Shown here: positions 25,197 to 33,753 of the stretch, one piece after another | Layout of the letters: each line of letters begins with the position of its first letter | Numbering within the stretch: the stretch's first letter is position 1 | Assembly (NCBI GenBank): GCA_016182485.1 | Contig: JACPGH010000007.1 | Location: forward strand, 59,014-123,013 | Length of the DNA: 64,000 nt | Reading direction: 5' to 3' | Origin: Candidatus Kaiserbacteria bacterium | GTDB lineage: Bacteria; Patescibacteria; Paceibacteria; UBA9973; UBA2103 | Notes under the pieces: model-generated | Databases searched by the model: none | Told to the model about the DNA's origin: nothing | Seen by the model: only the letters and a program-made list of their open reading frames with translations | Position numbers and translations under genes: made by a program

Positions 25197-26261
25197 CTAC
25201 GAGAGCACTGCGTGGATCGCTTCGCGGTGCGCGGAAATCCAGGCGTACATGTTCCGCCATCCGTCGGCAATGTTTGTGCGCGGCTCCCAACCGAGCTCGT
25301 TCTTCAGCCTGCGAACATCGGCGACAAAAATCGGCTGATCGCCGGCCCGCTCTTCCGCCCGGCGCGGATTGATTTGTTTTCCCATCTCCCCTTCTAGGTG
25401 AGCCAAAAGCTCAATGAGCGAGATCGTATTCTTCGGCCCCCCGCCGACGTTGTAGGCCTGGCCGCTAACCTTATGTATTTTTCTGATGGCAAGGTCATAG
25501 AGACGTATGAGATCCTCGACAGATAGAATATCCCGCACCTGCTTGCCGGAGCCGTAGAGCGTTATGGGTTTATCGAGGAGCACGGCTATCGTGAACCATG
25601 CGACCCAGCCCTGATCCTCTACGCCGAACTGATGCGGCCCGTAGATGCACGACTGGCGGAAGACGACGGTCCGTAGCCCATAGATACGGCTGTAGTCGAT
25701 GACATACTGGTCCGCAGCTCCTTTGGAACAGCCGTACGGGGAATGGAAATCGAGCTGCTCATGCTCCGGAACGCCATAGGTCGCGTGCCGCTTTGATACG
25801 AACAGGTGGCGCGTTTTCGCATCTTTAACGGGTAAATGCGGCAATGACCCGTAGACTTTATTCGTCGATGAATAGAGAAGAATGGGTTTTTTCTTCGAGA
25901 GGCGAATGGCTTCGAGTACGTTAAAAGTGCCGATCATATTCGTCTCGAAATCGACGCGCGGATCGGCGATCGAAGTAGTAACCGCCACTTGCGCGGCCAG
26001 ATGGATGACGACGTCCGCCCGCGCCGCCTCCCGATCGAGAGCCTTCAGGTCCTTAACGACGTCTCCGCGCACAACTCTCAGCGCCCCTGGCGCGCCCCTC
26101 ACTTCCTTCTTCAGCAATTTGACATTCGTTTCCGTACCCTTACGGGAGAAATTATCGAAGATAGTGACATTGGCACCCTTCTTGAGGAAATAGTGGGAGG
26201 CATTGACACCAATAAAACCTGCTCCGCCAGTTATAAGGATAGTCTTCCGCGTCGTAGTCAT
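25197..26261 (-). CDS. SDR epimerase of the CDP-paratose 2-epimerase type
   Basis: 354 residues from MTTTRKTILITGGAGFIG. Distinctive motifs SSTNKVYG, YGCSKGAADQYVIDYSRIYG and CIYGPHQFGVEDQGWVAWF match the CDP-paratose/CDP-tyvelose 2-epimerase group rather than GalE. The family inverts C2 of a CDP-dideoxyhexose. The rest of the CDP-dideoxyhexose pathway is not in the window, so the true substrate may be another nucleotide sugar. The frame continues upstream but that overlaps the divergent gene. Confidence 0.85.
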   Translation of the reverse strand: MTTTRKTILITGGAGFIGVNASHYFLKKGANVTIFDNFSRKGTETNVKLLKKEVRGAPGALRVVRGDVVKDLKALDREAARADVVIHLAAQVAVTTSIADPRVDFETNMIGTFNVLEAIRLSKKKPILLYSSTNKVYGSLPHLPVKDAKTRHLFVSKRHATYGVPEHEQLDFHSPYGCSKGAADQYVIDYSRIYGLRTVVFRQSCIYGPHQFGVEDQGWVAWFTIAVLLDKPITLYGSGKQVRDILSVEDLIRLYDLAIRKIHKVSGQAYNVGGGPKNTISLIELLAHLEGEMGKQINPRRAEERAGDQPIFVADVRRLKNELGWEPRTNIADGWRNMYAWISAHREAIHAVLS

Positions 26262-26278
26262 GCCGTGGGGACAAACCC

Positions 26279-26288
26279 AGTATATACT
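26279..26288. promoter_or_regulatory. Symmetric -10 (AGTATATACT), divergent promoter
   Basis: The palindrome supplies TATACT on both strands, for the epimerase (26261, minus) and the glycosyltransferase (26302, plus). Both leaders would be about 7-11 nt. Confidence 0.5.
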
Positions 26289-26301
26289 GTATGAGCTGAA
26301 G

Positions 26302-27486
26302 ATGAAAATAGCGGTCAATCTTTTCTTAGCATCGCCCAAAAGCATTACCGGCGCTTTTGTGTATATCGAGGATATTTTACCGGCGCTCTTCAAAGCTGAC
26401 ACGCGCCACACGTATTATCTTTTGGGGCATGCGGAGACCATCGAGTATTTCAGGTCGAAATATCGCCACTTCCCTAACGTCAAATATCGCGTGTGCGATA
26501 TCCGGCGCGATATCTTAGTTAATCCGGCAAGAGCTCTGCTGAAACTCGTTGCCAAGCTCAAGAAGAACAACGAGCTCCGCGAACGAATCGTCGCTACAGA
26601 AGTCCAAACATTCTTCGACAAGAAGGATATTGACGTGTACTTCTCGCCTTCGTCGGTCATATACCCTCGCGGCCTGCACGGCGCTCGGAACATCACGACG
26701 ATCCTCGACCTTCAGCCCGAGTACTTTCCTGAGAATTTCCCCCAGAGCTACCTCGCGATGCGGAGGCGCGACGCAACCTACGCTGCCCAGCACTCAGAAC
26801 GCCTGATCGCCATATCTGAATACACTAAAAAAACGCTTGAAGAAAAATACGGTACTGATCCTGGGAAAATGCGGGTTATTTATTTTGCCCCGCATGAGAT
26901 CGAACACACCCAGGTTGATACTGCGCTTCCGGAAGATTTTATTTTCTACCCGGCAGCGCTGTGGCCGCACAAGAACCACCGTGTCCTGATCAAAGCCATG
27001 AGCCTGCTTAAAGGCCGCTTTCCTTCGCTGCACGCCGTATGCGCGGGCGTCGTTAAACGGAAGGAACTGAAAACAGAACTTGAAGCCCTCGCGGAAGCAG
27101 AAGGCCTTGCTGGTCAAGTAGTATTCCCGGGCTATATGTCCGGTGGCAATTTACGCCAAATCTACGCGAAAGCCAGGGCGCTCGTATTCCCCTCCGCCTT
27201 CGAGGGGTTCGGCATCCCGCTAGTGGAGGCAATGCATTTCGGCTTGCCGATCGTGGCGGCGGATAATTCGAGCATAACGGAAGTGGTGGGCGACGCGGGA
27301 ATATTGGTGCAGACCGGCGATGAACATGCGCTTGCTAAGGCGATAGAGAAAGTCTTGACCGATACGGACTTGCGGAATGAGCTTATCCGGAAAGGCCGCG
27401 AGCGCGCCAAGCTCTTCTCCTGGGATAAAACGGCCCTGGAGACGCTCGCGGTCTTCAGAGACGCGATATCCGGGCACATTCGTTGA
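26302..27486 (+). CDS. Glycosyltransferase family 4
   Basis: 394 residues from MKIAVNLFLASPKSITG. GT-B fold with the C-terminal donor site FEGFGIPLVEAMHFGLPIVA (E-x7-E) and FYPAALWPHKNHRVLIKAM. Retaining mannosyl- or related transferases share this. Transcribed alone and divergent from the CDP-sugar epimerase. Confidence 0.9.
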   Translation: MKIAVNLFLASPKSITGAFVYIEDILPALFKADTRHTYYLLGHAETIEYFRSKYRHFPNVKYRVCDIRRDILVNPARALLKLVAKLKKNNELRERIVATEVQTFFDKKDIDVYFSPSSVIYPRGLHGARNITTILDLQPEYFPENFPQSYLAMRRRDATYAAQHSERLIAISEYTKKTLEEKYGTDPGKMRVIYFAPHEIEHTQVDTALPEDFIFYPAALWPHKNHRVLIKAMSLLKGRFPSLHAVCAGVVKRKELKTELEALAEAEGLAGQVVFPGYMSGGNLRQIYAKARALVFPSAFEGFGIPLVEAMHFGLPIVAADNSSITEVVGDAGILVQTGDEHALAKAIEKVLTDTDLRNELIRKGRERAKLFSWDKTALETLAVFRDAISGHIR

Positions 27487-27518
27487 GCCGTAATCCTTCC
27501 TCTCCGTCTCTCCCGCAC

Positions 27519-27556
27519 CTATCCCCATTTATTCACGGTCGTACACAAATAGCGTC
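27519..27556. repeat. Direct repeat 1 flanking the Cas2-like gene
   Basis: 38 nt, almost identical to 28183-28219 (two substitutions and one indel). Outer ends CTAT and ATAG give it a weak dyad. It reaches into the stop codon of the gene. Confidence 0.9.
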
Positions 27557-28145
27557 AATCAGAATGCGGCAGGTTGAAATGCTCACGGAGATGGCGGTCA
27601 TTTTCTATTTCCTGAACAACCATATACAAAACCGCGGAGCCGATTTTTAGCTCTGCCTTAAGGAGCGCGAGTACCTCTTCGCAATCATACGGATACACCC
27701 ACACGCTGTCCTGCAATCTTTTAAAGCCGAAAGATTCCATGAATCTCCGCAGCCGATCGCGAACCCTTCTCCTCTTTTCGGAAATATCGAACACGATGAC
27801 GCGCCAGTTCTGATCCCATTTCCTTTTTCTTTCCGGACTCATGAACTCTTGCAATCCCTTGCTGAAAAGGAGCATTTTCCCCTCCTTAGTCGTACGCGCG
27901 TACCACTTCCCGTCCTCCTGTACGAACTTAACCAATCCGGCTTCTTTTAGCCTCCCGAGCGCGCGCTTGTTTTGATACTTAAATCTTGCATTATTTATCC
28001 CTGATATCCGCTTCAGCAATTGAAACGGGTCGGGTATACGCCCTCCGATGAGAATGAGACCTGCTCCCAAACAGGCCAGGAGCAATGCAGTTCGTAATTG
28101 CCGTTTCCGCCGCCTCACGCGTACTTTCCCCTCAACCGTGTTCAT
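27555..28145 (-). CDS. PaaX-family-like protein: TM segment, winged helix, Cas2-like domain
   Basis: 196 residues. Residues about 18-38 are hydrophobic (ALLLACLGAGLILIGG), residues ~40-95 look like a winged helix (RALGRLKEAGLVKF), and residues ~112-190 are a Cas2/PaaX-type ferredoxin-like domain (WRVIVFDISEKRRRVRDRLR, FGFKRLQDSVWVYPY). Automatic pipelines tend to call such genes Cas2, but there is no cas1 and no CRISPR array here. PaaX-type proteins are transcription regulators with a Cas2-like domain of unsettled nuclease activity. Unusually it is probably membrane-attached and sits between two copies of a 37-38-nt repeat. Confidence 0.78.
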   Translation of the reverse strand: MNTVEGKVRVRRRKRQLRTALLLACLGAGLILIGGRIPDPFQLLKRISGINNARFKYQNKRALGRLKEAGLVKFVQEDGKWYARTTKEGKMLLFSKGLQEFMSPERKRKWDQNWRVIVFDISEKRRRVRDRLRRFMESFGFKRLQDSVWVYPYDCEEVLALLKAELKIGSAVLYMVVQEIENDRHLREHFNLPHSD

Positions 28146-28182
28146 ATGTACATGATGACATCAGTATATCTCTACCCAGTCG

Positions 28183-28219
28183 CTATCCCCATTTGTTTAC
28201 GGTCGTACAAAATAGCGTC
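28183..28219. repeat. Direct repeat 2 flanking the Cas2-like gene
   Basis: 37 nt, upstream of the gene start (28145) and of a -10-like TATACT near 28166. Its position suits an operator or an insertion boundary. Confidence 0.9.
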
Positions 28220-28258
28220 GTATACCTAGCGGCACACATAAGCGACACCCCGAACGAT

Positions 28259-28300
28259 GAGTTTTACGCTGCGGTATGGAGTTTTATACGCTGCGGTATG
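28259..28300. repeat. Tandem duplication of a gene end
   Basis: Two copies of about 20-22 nt (28259-28278 and 28279-28300) duplicate the 3' end of the glycosyltransferase gene including its stop region. Confidence 0.85.
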
Positions 28301-29525
28301 CGGCGAGATAGCGCGCAATATATGTATCGAAATTGAAATCTTTCAAGACTCTCTCCCGACCGGCGCGGCCTATGGCGGCTGCTTTTTCCGGATCTTGCAA
28401 AAGAGCGAGAGTCTTATCGGCTATTTCCCGCGATTGAAACGGATTGACGACGTAGCCTGTCTCCCCGTCGACGACGAGCTCTGGCGCCCCGCCGAATTTC
28501 GTAGCAATGAGCGGTTTGCCTGCAGCGGACGCTTCAAGCGCCGAACGCGGGAAGGCGTCGAAGTAGGGAGAAGGAACCCATACAATGTCGCTCGCACAGT
28601 AGGCAACAATCTTTTCTTCGCCCGAAAGCCAGCCGGTAAAGACCACATCCAGCCGAGGATTACTATCCCTATTTTTAGACGACCGTTCAAAAATGGGGAT
28701 GTCTCTCTTTATCGCTTCGGCGTTTTCATCTTTCCCCATTACCACCAGAACGGCATGGGGCATTCGCTCAGCCACGAGGCGCATAGCTTTGACGGCCTCT
28801 CGCCTCGCGCCGAGCCGGCCGCCGAAGAGGACAACCTTCTTCCCTATAAGCCCACGGTGGCTCTTGAACGCGGTTACCGCCTCGGCGCTTGCCTGCCAAG
28901 CGGCGGCGTCAATACCGGTATGTATTGCCGCAACCGAGCGAATTCCGTTCTTCTCGAGCACTTCTTTGAGCGCCTCGCTTACCGCGAACCGGGCATCGGC
29001 ATAGTTCAAGTATCTTCGTATCAGAAAATTGCGCAAGGGATTGTAGCGCTTTCCCGCTTGCCGCAGGTTATCGCGCCACGAAAGGCGCGGATCGAGTTTT
29101 TGGAAATACTTATCAGTCGCCAGTTTGCCGTAACTTACCGCCATCGCATCGCGCGCAGTCCAGACGACCCTCTTCGCATAACGCTTCGCGATTTTGAGGC
29201 AATGATATGAAAGATAACAATGAATGTTGTTGGCATGCACGACGTCCGGTTGTATCTTTTTCAATATGAATTCCACCTGCCGGATGACAGACGGATTGTA
29301 AAGAGACACCCAAGGGCGCCAGCGCTCGTGATAATCGCTAGCTATCTTGAAAACTGTGAGGCCTTGACAATACGACTCTCCTGCTTCGCTCTCTTTCCTA
29401 CAGGCGGTAATTACAAAAACCTCGTGACCGGCTTTCTGCATTCCGACAGCGAGCTCGTAGGCAGAAATCCCTGCTCCTCCGAAACTTTGCGGAGGAAAAT
29501 CGTCCTGCAAAAAGAGAATCTTCAT
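28284..29525 (-). CDS. Glycosyltransferase family 4
   Basis: 413 residues. N-terminus MKILFLQDDFPPQSFGGAG and acceptor-domain loop FGGAGISAYELAVGMQKAGH are typical of GT4. Donor site SPYFDAFPRSALEASAAGKP with E-x7-E-like spacing, then GGAPELVVDGETGYV. Last gene of the long minus-strand run; its 3' end is duplicated. Confidence 0.9.
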   Translation of the reverse strand: MKILFLQDDFPPQSFGGAGISAYELAVGMQKAGHEVFVITACRKESEAGESYCQGLTVFKIASDYHERWRPWVSLYNPSVIRQVEFILKKIQPDVVHANNIHCYLSYHCLKIAKRYAKRVVWTARDAMAVSYGKLATDKYFQKLDPRLSWRDNLRQAGKRYNPLRNFLIRRYLNYADARFAVSEALKEVLEKNGIRSVAAIHTGIDAAAWQASAEAVTAFKSHRGLIGKKVVLFGGRLGARREAVKAMRLVAERMPHAVLVVMGKDENAEAIKRDIPIFERSSKNRDSNPRLDVVFTGWLSGEEKIVAYCASDIVWVPSPYFDAFPRSALEASAAGKPLIATKFGGAPELVVDGETGYVVNPFQSREIADKTLALLQDPEKAAAIGRAGRERVLKDFNFDTYIARYLAAYRSV

Positions 29526-29533
29526 TTTGGGAT

Positions 29534-31039
29534 TTATCGTTCGATCTTATAGAAAACAAAAGATTCATTTTCTTCGACAACAACTGCGTGCTTGCCAGCC
29601 TTCCGTATCAGATTCGTTACAGTAGCAGCGTTACTCCTTCCTAACACCGCATATTGGGTGCCGTTCTTAATCAATGATATGAGCTCTTTCTCATTCGCAG
29701 GGTAGTTCCTGTCCCCCCACGAGGAAAGATGCGGGAGAAGATATACTGGCAGACTATTAAAATTGTATGCGTTATTATGCGCGTAAAACACCATGTCGGT
29801 ATGCTCATCAATAAGAACTGAATCTTGCGGGGAAATTTCGCGTTGCGCTAGAAAAACCAGAGCCGCGTCGTCCCTTCGCGCGTTGTATCGAGAGACAGAG
29901 GTAAATGTCGAATAGGGGTACGGAACTAATTCGCTGCCGACGAATAATACAATACACCCTAGGAGCGCGCCGATTGCTTTTTTCTCAATTCTCTTATGCT
30001 GTACGGAGAGAGATAATATCGTTAGAACGGTCATAGTAAAGGCAAGTATCCCGAAACGGCTGTATATGAGCAGGATCGGGGACAATGACGAAACAAGCCA
30101 AATCAAGACATAAAACGCAATTGGGGTGAGCGAAACGGCTGCGAACGCTATGCTGCACTCGTACGGTTGAACCACTGCCTTAACGCGTTGATACACGCGT
30201 AGCATTAGGAATGCGAGCACTGCCCCAATAGCCGCTAGTACAGACAGAAAAATAGGGTGCTGAAGCGCTCTAGTCGCCAACGGCGGCAGAATTATCGGAT
30301 ACCCGACCCAGAAGACGTACGTAAAAACTATTGCCGCCCATGCTAGCCAATTAAGAAAAAGTAGTTTGCTGACGCGGTGGTTTTGTCTTTCGAAGCGTTC
30401 TCGAATGAATACATATGCTATTGCCGCGGCAGAAAAAATGAGGGCTTCTTCTCTCACAAAAAGAAGCAGGTTGAGAAAAAACAGGTTCTCGGCTAGACCG
30501 CGCCGACAGATAATCGAAAGGGTGAACAATATCGAAAAAGAGGAAAGGAGTACCCAAGGGGAGAGGTTCCCTGCCATGGTAATGACACTGCTGGGATATA
30601 TCGCGCTGGCTATCACACCCGCAAGCAATAAAAAGGCGGAAGCGCTGCGCGGCTTCCACGCGATAACAGCTATATAAATCAGCGGTAAAAAATATAATAC
30701 GGTCCACACGAGAAATAGAAAGAATACCGACGGAACCGCGCTATACAGCAACGCATTGAAAAGTTTTACCGGTTCAAAATGAATCCAATGATAAAGCCCT
30801 TCCCCGCCATCAATTCCCTGCATGAAAAACATGTTATTGCCGGTTATGTCGGCAGCGAGGTGCTTCTGCAGGTTTGGATTGAATGCTTTTACAGCGAAGG
30901 GCAAATAATAGGTCCCCTCAAAACTAAGCGCTCTGTACTTAATATTAGCCAGCGCGGAAGAGACCAGCACCAGGGCGCAAAACAATAATATGGAAAGCAG
31001 CGGCACGGTATGGATTCGAAAGAATGCGGAGATATGCAT
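29534..31039 (-). CDS. Multi-pass membrane protein, DUF2079/GT-C-like
   Basis: 501 residues with about 11-12 hydrophobic segments and a soluble C-terminal ~120 residues. LFVREEALIFSAAAIAYVF and the N-terminal KYRALSFEGTYYLPF resemble DUF2079 proteins, which are distant GT-C glycosyltransferases using lipid-linked sugars. The resemblance is by eye. It is coupled to the flanking GT4 and epimerase genes by 8-9 nt gaps. Confidence 0.65.
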   Translation of the reverse strand: MHISAFFRIHTVPLLSILLFCALVLVSSALANIKYRALSFEGTYYLPFAVKAFNPNLQKHLAADITGNNMFFMQGIDGGEGLYHWIHFEPVKLFNALLYSAVPSVFFLFLVWTVLYFLPLIYIAVIAWKPRSASAFLLLAGVIASAIYPSSVITMAGNLSPWVLLSSFSILFTLSIICRRGLAENLFFLNLLLFVREEALIFSAAAIAYVFIRERFERQNHRVSKLLFLNWLAWAAIVFTYVFWVGYPIILPPLATRALQHPIFLSVLAAIGAVLAFLMLRVYQRVKAVVQPYECSIAFAAVSLTPIAFYVLIWLVSSLSPILLIYSRFGILAFTMTVLTILSLSVQHKRIEKKAIGALLGCIVLFVGSELVPYPYSTFTSVSRYNARRDDAALVFLAQREISPQDSVLIDEHTDMVFYAHNNAYNFNSLPVYLLPHLSSWGDRNYPANEKELISLIKNGTQYAVLGRSNAATVTNLIRKAGKHAVVVEENESFVFYKIER

Positions 31040-31046
31040 GAAAATT

Positions 31047-32093
31047 TCAAAATATATACTTAGCCAGCTTTAGAATGCCCTGATCCCAGGGCACTCGATG
31101 CGAAACACCGCTCGCACGAAACTCCGATCGATGTTCTAGAAACCATTCATAGTTACGAATAAGAGCTTGTTTATTTGAGTAACGAGGGTGCCAATCAAGC
31201 TTCTGTTCCGCCTTTTCTATCGAAACGAAACTGTCTTTGGAGGCGGTCTCATATACCCATTTATACAGCGGCGAGAGATGTAGAAATTCCAATATACGCA
31301 GCGCCAAAATGATCGGCGCCGCTGGTAATCCGATTATGCGTTTATGGAAACCGGCTTTATCAAGCACCGCCTGATAATCTTCTTTCATAGTCGTAAATTC
31401 TTTAGCGCCGACGTTGAACGTGTCGTTTACTAGCTCTTTTGGCTTCGTTGCGGTCAGATAAATTGCGTCGCACAGATCCTCGACATCGAGGAGCTGATAT
31501 CGATTAAGGCCATTCCCTATCATCGGGAAATTCTTTCCGTCAGCCGCCCAATCATAGAAGAGCGCGAATACGCCAAGGCGCTCAGGGCCTACAAATGATT
31601 TGGGGCGGAGAATCGGCACTATGACGCCCTTGGCACGATATTCCTGGCACAATCGTTCTGCTTTAATTTTCGCCTTGCCGTATTCACCCACGCCGTCGAG
31701 CGCATCATTTTCGAAAAGCGGGTGGTGGTCAGGAATTCCATAGACCGCAGTCGATGAGATTTGTATCACGCGCGAAATTCCGTTTTGAAACGCAGCTTCA
31801 AGCACGTTCCTGGTGCCATAAACATCGGTCGAATGAATATCCTCCGCGTTGTAGAGAGGCAGTGCCGCCGCGGCATGGATTACAACATCGCACTCGCGCA
31901 TGGTCAATTTCAATTTTTCGAAGTCTCGGATGTCGCCAGTAATGGCTGTCATCCGGCTTTTTTCCGGATACTCGAACTGAACTAGGTCATACGAAACGAC
32001 TTTGTGTCCGCGCGCGAGCAAATGGCGCACCATATTAATGCCCAGAAACCCGGCTCCGCCGGTTATAAAAAATGTATGCGCCGCTTCAGGCAT
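31047..32093 (-). CDS. NAD-dependent epimerase/dehydratase (extended SDR)
   Basis: 348 residues. FFITGGAGFLGINMVRHLL, HAAAALPLYNAED, ISSTAVYGIPDHHP and a GEYGKAKIKAE Tyr-x3-Lys pair. No nucleotide-sugar specificity can be read. It overlaps the small SMR-like gene upstream by 8 nt. With the UbiA-type and HAD genes nearby it may act on a prenyl-linked or nucleotide sugar. Confidence 0.85.
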   Translation of the reverse strand: MPEAAHTFFITGGAGFLGINMVRHLLARGHKVVSYDLVQFEYPEKSRMTAITGDIRDFEKLKLTMRECDVVIHAAAALPLYNAEDIHSTDVYGTRNVLEAAFQNGISRVIQISSTAVYGIPDHHPLFENDALDGVGEYGKAKIKAERLCQEYRAKGVIVPILRPKSFVGPERLGVFALFYDWAADGKNFPMIGNGLNRYQLLDVEDLCDAIYLTATKPKELVNDTFNVGAKEFTTMKEDYQAVLDKAGFHKRIIGLPAAPIILALRILEFLHLSPLYKWVYETASKDSFVSIEKAEQKLDWHPRYSNKQALIRNYEWFLEHRSEFRASGVSHRVPWDQGILKLAKYIF

Positions 32094-32436
32094 AAAGCAG
32101 AATGACGCCGAGAACGATCAGCGAGAGACCGCTTGCCTGCAGATACGACAAAGATTCGCCGAAGATAAATGCCGATGCTGTAGTGATAATAAGTAATCCG
32201 CCGATAATCATCGTTGGATATGCGAGCGAAAGCGGCAGGCGCGTGAGCGCATATGAATAAAAAACGACATTAAGCGCAAAAAGTATGATGCCGCCGACCA
32301 GATAAGGATTCGTTAATACGCGCGGCATGGTCGCGAATGAAAGACCTTCAGTTAATACAGGCGAGCCCGCCTTCAGAGACACATTTGCAGCCGCGTTGAG
32401 AATTAAAGCTAAACCGAGCGCAAGCCAATTCATCAT
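32086..32436 (-). CDS. Small four-helix transporter (EamA/SMR, ArnE/ArnF-like)
   Basis: 116 residues with four hydrophobic helices (ALGLALILNAAANVSLKAG, VGGIILFALNVVFYSYAL, PTMIIGGLLIITTASAFIFG, ASGLSLIVLGVILLYA). Such half-size proteins dimerise; ArnEF-like members flip undecaprenyl-linked aminosugars. The neighbours make a lipid-linked sugar flippase role plausible. Overlaps both neighbours. Confidence 0.75.
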   Translation of the reverse strand: MMNWLALGLALILNAAANVSLKAGSPVLTEGLSFATMPRVLTNPYLVGGIILFALNVVFYSYALTRLPLSLAYPTMIIGGLLIITTASAFIFGESLSYLQASGLSLIVLGVILLYA

Positions 32437-32888
32437 ACGAATAATGATACGATATTTTCTAGAATATACGAAAGGCGTACGCTGAGCTTCTCCGATTTTG
32501 AACGCTTTGGGCGGACGTGCAGAAAGGGTGCCTCTAGCATATACGCGAACAAACCGTCCGTAACAAGTTTGTCGCCAATGACAAGAAATGGCGGCGGGGC
32601 TGTTAAACCGCGCGCCGCACGTTTGAATGGCTTCCCCGCCGGTACCCCGGCGGGGACAATGCCCACCTTAAGCTCGTGAGCCAATCGCGCTACTCGCGCG
32701 ACATCATTACCATTGCTCGCCAAATAAATTGCATTTTCCTGCCGAAGCTTGGCGACTGCCTCCCGAACCGCACCGCTTATTTCACTTGCACCATCCGGAA
32801 GGATGGTGCCGTCAACATCTAATAGCACGGTGCGTCCACGGATCTCTGCGACGCTCTCTTCAAACGGACGAAGCGATTTCTGCCTCAT
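32433..32888 (-). CDS. HAD-superfamily phosphatase
   Basis: 151 residues. LLDVDGTI (motif I, nucleophile Asp), YLASNGND (motif II), GKPFKRA (Lys) and VIGDKLVTDG (motif IV). Cap-less HAD close to the YqeG type, with the motif-IV region followed by a C-terminal tail. It sits directly after a UbiA-family gene, so dephosphorylation of a prenylphosphoryl-sugar phosphate is an attractive but unproven role. Confidence 0.8.
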   Translation of the reverse strand: MRQKSLRPFEESVAEIRGRTVLLDVDGTILPDGASEISGAVREAVAKLRQENAIYLASNGNDVARVARLAHELKVGIVPAGVPAGKPFKRAARGLTAPPPFLVIGDKLVTDGLFAYMLEAPFLHVRPKRSKSEKLSVRLSYILENIVSLFV

Positions 32889-32889
32889 G

Positions 32890-33753
32890 TCACTTGACCA
32901 TTAACACGATTGTGAGGACGATAATTCCCCATAAAACAATTGCTGCTTGAAGCTGGCGATCTTCGTAGATATGATCTGACGGTCCGTCATTTACTCCGGT
33001 ATCAGTATCGACTATCGCTTGGTATCGCATAAGACCGAAAAAGACTGGGGGCACCGTAAGCGCCATAAGAGAGCCGAATGGGGAACTAAAGCTATATAGC
33101 GTGTACAGAGCGAGAGTAACTATAAGTGTCTCGGAGCGGGCATGGTCGAGAAAGGCGGCCGTATATCCTGTCAGTGATATGCGCGTAGCAGTATCCTTGA
33201 GCTTGAACTCAGTATCTCGTTTCGTGAACCCCAGATACGTCGCCAGGAAGAAGAGCGTAAGCAAAAGCCACATAGAGGCCGGTACGCTAATCGCCGCCGC
33301 CCCAACCAAAACGCGCATGACGAAACTAACGCCTATGAGCATCACGTCGAGAATAGGGACGCACTTGCCGCCATATGAATACCAGATGTTTACGACGACA
33401 AAGCCGAGTGCCGCGAACAGTGTAAGCGAATTCAGCAAAGAGGCGAGGAAGAAACCGAGTGCAATAAAGGTAAGCGCCGCTCCGATGGCCCACTTAACAG
33501 GAAATTGACCGGAAGCTATTGCTCGCGCGCGTTTCGCCGGATGGCGGCCATCCTCCGTCTTATCGCAAATATCGTTTATTAGATAAATTCCGGAAGCAAG
33601 AAGACAAAGTAGTATGAAAGCGAGAATGGATCGTTCGACTGCATACACGTCAAAAAATGCCGTGGCAAATACGAGAGGGGCGAAAACAACGACGTTCTTA
33701 AGCCATTGACGCGGCCTAATGCTAGTTAATAAGACGAAGAACGAGTTTTTCAT
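32890..33753 (-). CDS. UbiA-family prenyltransferase, decaprenyl-phosphate phosphoribosyltransferase-like
   Basis: 287 residues from MKNSFFVLLTSIRPRQWLKN. About eight helices; the Mg-PRPP/prenyl site YLINDICDKTEDGRHPAKR (NDxxDxxxD) with the following RAIASGQ is typical of the DPPR synthase branch that transfers phosphoribose from PRPP to a polyprenyl phosphate. The second Asp motif (DTGVNDGPSD) is less canonical. The longer frame is rejected because the ATG overlaps the previous stop as ATGA. Confidence 0.8.
   Translation of the reverse strand: MKNSFFVLLTSIRPRQWLKNVVVFAPLVFATAFFDVYAVERSILAFILLCLLASGIYLINDICDKTEDGRHPAKRARAIASGQFPVKWAIGAALTFIALGFFLASLLNSLTLFAALGFVVVNIWYSYGGKCVPILDVMLIGVSFVMRVLVGAAAISVPASMWLLLTLFFLATYLGFTKRDTEFKLKDTATRISLTGYTAAFLDHARSETLIVTLALYTLYSFSSPFGSLMALTVPPVFFGLMRYQAIVDTDTGVNDGPSDHIYEDRQLQAAIVLWGIIVLTIVLMVK

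Noticed and set aside
27555..28145. CRISPR-Cas locus suggested by the Cas2-like domain
   Set aside because: No cas1, no effector gene and no array of regularly spaced repeats; only two flanking repeats about 630 bp apart.
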